From JAIBJP01 sp035639875 (GTDB lineage: Bacteria > Actinomycetota > Thermoleophilia > Gaiellales > Gaiellaceae): 10,709 bases of DNA. The DNA lies in NCBI GenBank assembly GCA_035639875.1, contig DASQXE010000018.1, forward strand, positions 1 through 10,709, in the 5' to 3' direction. Positions 6,183 to 10,709 of this stretch are shown one piece after another. Position 1 is the stretch's first letter; each line of letters begins with the position of its first letter. The position numbers and the translations under genes were made by a program. The notes under the pieces were generated by a model. That model did no database searches. It was not told the origin of the DNA and saw only the letters and a program-made list of their open reading frames with translations.

Positions 6183-7171
6183 GGCTTCGCCTTCCCCATG
6201 CGCACGCCCCACCAAGACGGCCCGACCGGGCCGGAGAAGTTGCCACCGGCGCGAAGCTCGCCATTCTCGACGACGAGCGGCAACTGCGGAAGCGGCCGAC
6301 CGGCCGGCCCGTAGATGACGGTGCCTCCGCTGGCCGGATCGAAGGTCGAGTAGTGGCACGGGCAGATAAGCGCCGGCCGCGGTTCATGGGCGGGCGGGAA
6401 GAGTGGCTTGCGGTAGAGCGCGATTGCGCACGCGGCGTGGGTGCAGATCTTCGAGTACGCGAGGACGCCCTCCGGCGCCCAGCCCTCTCGATCCGACGGC
6501 AGCTCGAGCTCCCCCGGATCGAGGCGCACGACGACGAGCGGCGAGCCGATCAGCTCCCGGTCGGCTCCCTCGGGGAAGGCGGTGTAGAAGACGTCCTGCT
6601 CGATCTCTGCCGCCGTCAGCGGATTTCCCGCCTCGTCGACGAGGCGCCGCCCTCGCCGCCATGGGGTGCGGTAGAACGAATCCGTGTCGATAACGGGGCC
6701 GAGTGAGACCGCTGGCGTGACGAGCGCCACGGTGAGCGCCGTGCCGGCGGCGGCGCCCGCGAGCGTGACGAGACGCTTGCGCGTGAAGCGGCTCCCGCTT
6801 TCCTCGACCATCTGGACGACCTCTTCGCGCTCCTCCGGATGAGCCGGGACGGGGTAGGGCTCCTCGAGCTCCTCGGTCACGACGAGGCGCTTGGCGATGA
6901 GGATGAGCGCGGCGGCGAGGAATCCGAAGGAGAGCCCGAGCGTGAGCCCGAGGAGCTGCGTCTGGGCGGGCAGACGGTCGAGCGCATAGACGACGACGAA
7001 AGCCACCGCGCAGAGCGCCGCTGCACCGAAGAGCGCGAGGACGGCAAGCTCGGCGCGGGGCTCGAGAGCTCCCGCCGCGACAAGCCGCTCCCGCTCGACG
7101 ACGGGGCGCTTCGGCTTTCGGCCGAGGAAGAGGACGAAAGCGGAGAAGGCCCAGTCCTTGAGACGGCTCAC
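6179..7171 (-). CDS. qcrA: Rieske iron-sulfur subunit of the bc complex (QcrA, three-helix actinobacterial type)
   Basis: This 330-residue protein is the [2Fe-2S] subunit that takes one electron from quinol at the Qo site and passes it to cytochrome c. The cluster boxes are CTHAAC (243-248) and CPCHYS (270-275). Ligands are Cys243, His245, Cys270 and His273, and Cys248/Cys272 form the stabilising disulfide. The late GPAGRPLPQLPL segment (288-299) is the Rieske Pro loop. Instead of one anchor it has three hydrophobic helices (about 43-63, 72-94 and 133-155), the architecture of actinobacterial QcrA, with RKR (131-133) before the last helix. GTG start at 7171, overlapping the qcrC stop as GTGA (7168-7171), with GGGAGG 8 nt upstream. 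The 3' end overlaps qcrB as GTGA. Confidence 0.95.
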   Translation of the reverse strand: MSRLKDWAFSAFVLFLGRKPKRPVVERERLVAAGALEPRAELAVLALFGAAALCAVAFVVVYALDRLPAQTQLLGLTLGLSFGFLAAALILIAKRLVVTEELEEPYPVPAHPEEREEVVQMVEESGSRFTRKRLVTLAGAAAGTALTVALVTPAVSLGPVIDTDSFYRTPWRRGRRLVDEAGNPLTAAEIEQDVFYTAFPEGADRELIGSPLVVVRLDPGELELPSDREGWAPEGVLAYSKICTHAACAIALYRKPLFPPAHEPRPALICPCHYSTFDPASGGTVIYGPAGRPLPQLPLVVENGELRAGGNFSGPVGPSWWGVRMGKAKP

Positions 7172-7911
7172 GAGCCGCGCCTCCCGATGACGACGCAGGT
7201 GCCGACGAGGACGACGGCGGCGAGGAACCACGTGATCATGCCTTCGGGGATCGGGCCGATGTGGCCGATTCCCCACCCGCCGCGATCGTCGGGCCGCTTC
7301 GCTTGCTCGACATAGGCGATGATCGAATCGAGCTCTGCGTCGGGCAACGCCGTCTCGGAGAAGCGGGGCATGAGGTAGGGGCCGGCGCGCACGGCCTCCG
7401 CGATCTGCACCGGCGTTGCGTCCTTGAGCGACGGCGCCACGCCGCCCGTCAGGAAGCCGCCCTGGCCCACGACCTGGTGGCAGCCGGCGCAGTGCTGGGT
7501 GAAGAGGCGAAGCCCGGCTGCGACGTTTCCGTTCTCCGGTTGCGGCTGCGGGATCGCGGGACCCGTGCCGAAGGAGGCGACGTACGCCACGAGCGCGTCG
7601 ATTTGCGCGTCGGTGAAGCTCGGACGGCTCCTGCGCGGCTGTTTGTACGGATCGAGTAGCGGCATATAGCCCGTGCGCAGGTAGAAGTCCGCCGCCAGCG
7701 CGCCCACCCCTTGGAGCGAGGGGCCCAGGCCGATGCGCCCGCCGGACGTCGGCCGAGCAGGCTGGATCCCCTGGCCGCGATCGCCGTGGCACATCGAGCA
7801 GTTGACGGCGTAGAGGCGGGCGCCCTTCCCGTTGGCGCTTTGCTGCGCCTGCGCGCCGCCTGCCCCGAACACGAGGGCGGCCAGAATGACGATGGCAAGC
7901 GTCCGCCTCAT
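7168..7911 (-). CDS. qcrC: Membrane-anchored diheme cytochrome c subunit (QcrC)
   Basis: This 247-residue exported cytochrome has a signal peptide (MRR, a hydrophobic stretch 5-18, and a likely cleavage site after AQA near residue 22). Two class I cytochrome c domains follow, with heme motifs CSMCH (38-42) and CAGCH (141-145), and a C-terminal membrane anchor (about 224-243). Candidate sixth ligands are Met83 in GYMPLL and Met181 in YLMPRF. This is the arrangement of actinobacterial QcrC, where the two hemes connect the Rieske centre directly to CuA of the oxidase and replace a soluble cytochrome c. A Pro/Gln-rich linker (about 118-127) joins the domains. The ATG overlaps the stop of the upstream small gene (ATGA, 7908-7911); only AAGG directly abutting the ATG is seen as a ribosome site, so coupling is likely. 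Confidence 0.93.
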   Translation of the reverse strand: MRRTLAIVILAALVFGAGGAQAQQSANGKGARLYAVNCSMCHGDRGQGIQPARPTSGGRIGLGPSLQGVGALAADFYLRTGYMPLLDPYKQPRRSRPSFTDAQIDALVAYVASFGTGPAIPQPQPENGNVAAGLRLFTQHCAGCHQVVGQGGFLTGGVAPSLKDATPVQIAEAVRAGPYLMPRFSETALPDAELDSIIAYVEQAKRPDDRGGWGIGHIGPIPEGMITWFLAAVVLVGTCVVIGRRGS

Positions 7912-8294
7912 CCTTGGTGGCAGCCCGCGAGCGTCACGGCGCCGAGCCCGGCCATGAGCGTGAGGAAGAGGAAGAGCGTAGCGACGAAGAGGCCGGCGAC
8001 CGCCATGAAGTGGAGCCGCCCGAGCGGCGGCGGCCCGTCGTGGTGCACGCCGCGCGTGGCGAAGACCATGGTCGCGGAGGCGGCCACCGCTGTGAGCACG
8101 ATCGCCGCCGTCGCCAACGTCAGAGCAAGCTCCCACGTCGTCGTATCGATGCCCCAGGCGCTGCCGCCCGCTCCGCACGCGGCCTCCGTCATTCCGTAGC
8201 CGACGATGTGCTCCGCCGTCCAGGCGGCGGGGCCTCCCACGAGGCCGAACCAGGCGAGAACGTGACCGCGACCGCTGACGGGGTCGAGTCTCAT
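7908..8294 (-). CDS. Small membrane protein of unknown function within the oxidase/bc operon
   Basis: This 128-residue hydrophobic protein is one I cannot assign to a named family with confidence. It has about three to four helices: a weak one at about 11-30, then 55-80 and 94-122. Notable features are the helix sequence GGPAAWTAEHIVGYG (20-34) ending near Cys40, a His-His loop (GVHHDG, 82-87), and Cys125-His126 close to the C-terminus. Cys40 and Cys125 could lie on the same membrane face and form a disulfide or metal site; this is inference. The GPxxWxxxxxxGY pattern recalls small uncharacterised proteins near cytochrome c oxidase genes in other bacteria, from memory only. It overlaps ctaE (ATGA, 8291-8294) and qcrC (ATGA, 7908-7911), so it is surely co-translated. 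No Shine-Dalgarno is visible. A role as an accessory subunit or assembly factor of the oxidase-bc supercomplex is likely; a CtaF-like subunit IV is an alternative. Confidence 0.8.
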   Translation of the reverse strand: MRLDPVSGRGHVLAWFGLVGGPAAWTAEHIVGYGMTEAACGAGGSAWGIDTTTWELALTLATAAIVLTAVAASATMVFATRGVHHDGPPPLGRLHFMAVAGLFVATLFLFLTLMAGLGAVTLAGCHQG

Positions 8295-8875
8295 ACCGAC
8301 GCCGAGAGGATCGTGCCGAGGACGACGAGGGCAAGCGCGTTGACGACGTGCCAATAGAGGGCGATCACGCGCACGGCCGTGACGCGGTAGGGCGTCAACC
8401 CCGTGGTCAGGCGAAGCGCGAGCCACAGGTTGAACAGGAGCCCCACCGCCACGTGCAGGTGGTGGGCGCCGAGCAGCGTGAAGTAGATCGAGCCGTACGC
8501 GTTCTCCTGCGGCGTGAACTTGTCCAGGTCTGCGAGGAAGAGGTGGATCTGCATCCCGAAGTAGCCGCTCTGGACGACGAGCGCTCCGAGGACCGCCCAC
8601 CAGGCGACGCGGACCGCCCCCCGACGCGCGGCCACCGCCGCGACCAGCATGGGGAAGCTCGTCGCGACCAGGATCCCCGTGAGGACGAGCGGGAGAACCA
8701 CATGCGGAGCCTCGATTCCGCCCGGCGGCCACTGCGCCGTCTTGAAGCGCAGGAAGAAGTAGGTGGCCACGAGCACGCCGAAGAGCGCGGTCTCGCCCGC
8801 GAGGAACAACGCCATGCCCCACCAGCCGTTCGGTTGCGCCACCCGCGCGCGCTCGGTCCCCGCAATCGCCGTCAT
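8291..8875 (-). CDS. ctaE: Cytochrome c oxidase subunit III (CtaE)
   Basis: This 194-residue, five-helix subunit III is of the short bacterial type lacking the first two helices of the mitochondrial protein. Landmarks are WWGMALFLAGETALFG (18-33) with the conserved Glu28, ENAYGSIYFTLLGAHHLHV (124-142) with His138, His139 and His141, and YWHVVNALALVVL (174-186), the equivalent of the YWHFVDxxW motif. Subunit III stabilises subunit I and supports proton uptake into the D-channel. Lengths and motifs are normal. The ATG at 8875 overlaps the ctaD stop as ATGA (8872-8875), and no strong ribosome site is seen, consistent with coupling. The stop overlaps the next gene's ATG. Confidence 0.95.
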   Translation of the reverse strand: MTAIAGTERARVAQPNGWWGMALFLAGETALFGVLVATYFFLRFKTAQWPPGGIEAPHVVLPLVLTGILVATSFPMLVAAVAARRGAVRVAWWAVLGALVVQSGYFGMQIHLFLADLDKFTPQENAYGSIYFTLLGAHHLHVAVGLLFNLWLALRLTTGLTPYRVTAVRVIALYWHVVNALALVVLGTILSASV

Positions 8876-10709
8876 GACTCGGCCGGCTCCCGTGTATGCC
8901 ACGCGGCGAGGGCGAGCGCGACGACGATGCCGAAGATGCCCGCGGCGGCGTAGTGCGAGGTCAGCAGGAGGGCGAAGACGCCGCCGAGCGCTAGTGCGAC
9001 GACAGCGGGCAAGCCGGACTCGGACGGCATCTCGAGGATCTCGTCCAGCCGCGCGTCGAGCACGGTCGTGGCCGGCGTCTCGTGCCCGGTTTCGAGTACC
9101 AGCACCCCGTCCTCGAGCCGCCGCACGTCCTCCTCGCGGTCGGCGGGATCCCACATCGGGTACGGGCTCGACACCGTGGGGATGACCGCGAAGTTGTACG
9201 GCGGCGGCGGCGAGCTCGTCGCCCACTCGAGCGTGTCGCCGCCCCACGGATCGGGCCCCGCTACGCGGCCGCGGAAGAGGCTCACGGTCAGATTGGCGAA
9301 GACGAGGACGAGCCCGGCGGCGAGGAGGAAGGCGCCCACCGTGGAGATGAAGCTGTACACCGTCCAGCCCGCCCCCGGCTCGTACGTGTAGATCCGCCGT
9401 GGCATCCCGAGCAGGCCGGCAATGTGCATCGGGAAGAACGTGACGGACGTGCCGGCGAACGTGAGCCAGAAGCTCGCCTGGCCGAGGCGCTCGTAGTACA
9501 TCCGGCCCGTGACCTTGGGGAACCAGTAGTACATCCCGGCGAAGATCGGGAACACCGCGGCGCCGAAGATGACGAAGTGGAAGTGGGCGACCACGAAGTA
9601 GCTGTCCGTGGCCTGCTGGTCGAAGGGGATGGCGGCGAACATGATCCCGGAGAGGCCGCCGAAGATGAAGAAGACGATGAAGCCGACGATGAAGAGGAGC
9701 GGCGTCCGGAAACGCGGCTGACCCGTGGCGATCGTCGTGATCCACGCGAAGATCTGGATCCCGCTCGGGATGACGATCATGAGGCTCGCGGCGGCGAAGT
9801 AGATCGTCGTGATCTCGGGAAGCCCGACCGAGAACATGTGGTGCGCCCACACGCCGAAGCCGATGAAGGCAACGAGGATCTCGGCCAGCGCCACGAGCGG
9901 GAAGGCGACCATGCGGCGCCGCACGAAGGTCGGGATGATCGCGGTCGCGATGCCGAACGCGGGCAGCACGATGATGTACACCTCGGGGTGCCCGAAGATC
10001 CAGAAGAGGTGCTGCCAGAGGAGCGGATCGCCGCCGGCGCCCGCGTTAAAGAACTGGAACCCCAGGCTGCGGTCGAGCTCAAGGAAGATGAGCGCGGCGT
10101 TCAGCGGGGGAAGCGCGAAGACGAGGGCAAACGACGTCGCGAGGAAGGCGAAGCAGAAGAGCGGCATGCGGTTGATCGACATCCCCGGGGCGCGCAGCTT
10201 GAAGATCGTGACGATGAAGTTGACGGCCACAGCCGTCGTCGAGATGCCCAGGAAGATGAGCCCGAGCGTGTAGAAGTCCACGTTTAGCCCCGGGTCGTAC
10301 CTCTTCCCCGCGAGCGGCACGTAGTCGAACCAGCCGGCGTTCGGCGCCCGTCCGCTGAAGAGGCCGGTGTAGATGAACAGGCCGGAGACGAGGTAGACCC
10401 AGTAACCGAACGCGTTCATGCGCGGGAACGCGAGGTCGCGGGCGCCGATCATGAGCGGGACGAGGTAGTTGCCGAAGGCGCCGGTCGCCATCGGGATGAC
10501 GAAGAGGAAGATCATCGTCACCCCGTGCATCGTGAACATCTGGTTGAAAGCCTCCGGGCCGAGCACGCGCTCGTTCGGCAGGAGAAGCTGCGTGCGGATG
10601 AGGAGAGCCTCGACGCCGCCCGCACCGAAGAAGGCAAGCGCGGTGAAGAAGTAGAGGATGCCGATGCGCTTGTGGTCGGTCGTCGTCAGCCAGCCGAGCA
10701 CGCCGGGCC
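8872..10709 (-). CDS. ctaD: Cytochrome c oxidase subunit I (CtaD), C-terminally extended, 5' end outside window
   Basis: This is the catalytic heme-copper subunit, A-type with 12 core helices. Numbering from the GTG at 10701: His59 (MHG) and His375 bind heme a; His238 with Tyr242 (HPEVY), His287 and His288 bind CuB; His373 binds heme a3; Arg435 and Arg436 (MPRR) contact propionates. D-channel residues are present: Asn78, Asp89, Asn96 and Glu240. The K-channel position in PTGIK of typical enzymes reads PSGIQ, so Gln316 replaces the lysine. The Mg-site histidine before Asp366 is Thr365. After helix 12 there is a polar stretch (about 483-560) and then a two-helix hairpin (about 563-582 and 585-601), resembling a fused small subunit. 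The frame stays open to the window edge (Pro-Gly before the GTG), so the true start lies just outside. First visible gene of the six-gene operon. Confidence 0.95.
   Translation of the reverse strand, partial: PGVLGWLTTTDHKRIGILYFFTALAFFGAGGVEALLIRTQLLLPNERVLGPEAFNQMFTMHGVTMIFLFVIPMATGAFGNYLVPLMIGARDLAFPRMNAFGYWVYLVSGLFIYTGLFSGRAPNAGWFDYVPLAGKRYDPGLNVDFYTLGLIFLGISTTAVAVNFIVTIFKLRAPGMSINRMPLFCFAFLATSFALVFALPPLNAALIFLELDRSLGFQFFNAGAGGDPLLWQHLFWIFGHPEVYIIVLPAFGIATAIIPTFVRRRMVAFPLVALAEILVAFIGFGVWAHHMFSVGLPEITTIYFAAASLMIVIPSGIQIFAWITTIATGQPRFRTPLLFIVGFIVFFIFGGLSGIMFAAIPFDQQATDSYFVVAHFHFVIFGAAVFPIFAGMYYWFPKVTGRMYYERLGQASFWLTFAGTSVTFFPMHIAGLLGMPRRIYTYEPGAGWTVYSFISTVGAFLLAAGLVLVFANLTVSLFRGRVAGPDPWGGDTLEWATSSPPPPYNFAVIPTVSSPYPMWDPADREEDVRRLEDGVLVLETGHETPATTVLDARLDEILEMPSESGLPAVVALALGGVFALLLTSHYAAAGIFGIVVALALAAWHTREPAES

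Noticed and set aside
5499..6314. A 271-codon + strand frame opposite qcrB and qcrA
   Set aside because: Charged, low-complexity shadow of the cytochrome b gene with no ribosome site or family motif.
7912..8334. Longer N-terminus for QcrC beginning upstream of 7911
   Set aside because: The ATG at 7911 starts a clear signal peptide, and the upstream part is Arg-rich shadow of the small membrane protein gene.
9082..10287. A 401-codon open frame on the + strand, extremely rich in Glu, Asp and Arg
   Set aside because: It is antisense to ctaD, whose frame carries all heme-copper ligands. The composition is the shadow expected from codon bias of a GC-rich membrane protein.
1..10709. Search by eye for CRISPR arrays, tRNA genes, insertion sequences or long direct repeats
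   Set aside because: No repeated units, tRNA-like arms or transposase motifs were seen, and nearly all bases are accounted for by motif-supported genes.

Overview
This window comes from a very GC-rich bacterial chromosome and is almost entirely coding: only about 41 bases lie outside genes. The gene content and protein architectures point to an actinobacterium. These include a Rieske protein with three N-terminal membrane helices, a membrane-anchored diheme QcrC, and a bc complex encoded in one run with an aa3-type oxidase. A Thermoleophilia-like lineage is my best guess, but that is inference.

Left third (1-3198, + strand): the distal part of an Mrp-type cation/proton antiporter operon. The order is [tail of a probable MrpG/MbhC], MbhD-like small subunit, an MbhE-MnhB fusion, MrpC (NuoK-like) and MrpD (NuoN/M/L-like). 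This matches the C-D-E-F-G-H order of membrane-bound hydrogenase (Mbh) antiporter modules rather than the classical mrpA-first operon. Start and stop codons overlap or nearly touch throughout.

Middle (3195-4848): a back-to-back pair. On the - strand is a short-chain dehydrogenase/reductase with a hydrophobic C-terminal tail. On the + strand is a CtaG-type cytochrome c oxidase assembly protein. They diverge from a 40-bp gap, the only real intergenic space. Each converges on the neighbouring operon with stop codons overlapping in a 4-bp CTAG or CTAA.

Right part (4845-10709, - strand): a six-gene respiratory operon, transcribed right to left. The order is ctaD (COX I, 5' end outside the window), ctaE (COX III), a 128-aa membrane protein of unknown function, qcrC (diheme cytochrome c), qcrA (Rieske) and qcrB (cytochrome b). 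All five junctions are 4-bp ATGA or GTGA overlaps. ctaC (subunit II) is not in the window and probably lies just upstream of ctaD.

Together the region encodes electron transfer from menaquinol through the bc complex to O2, an oxidase assembly factor, and an ion-translocating antiporter that can exchange the proton gradient for a Na+ gradient. The best leads are the unknown small protein embedded in the operon, the Lys-to-Gln change at the expected K-channel position of CtaD, the CtaD C-terminal helical hairpin, and the non-canonical charged residues in MrpD. I saw no mobile elements, CRISPR arrays, tRNA or rRNA genes.
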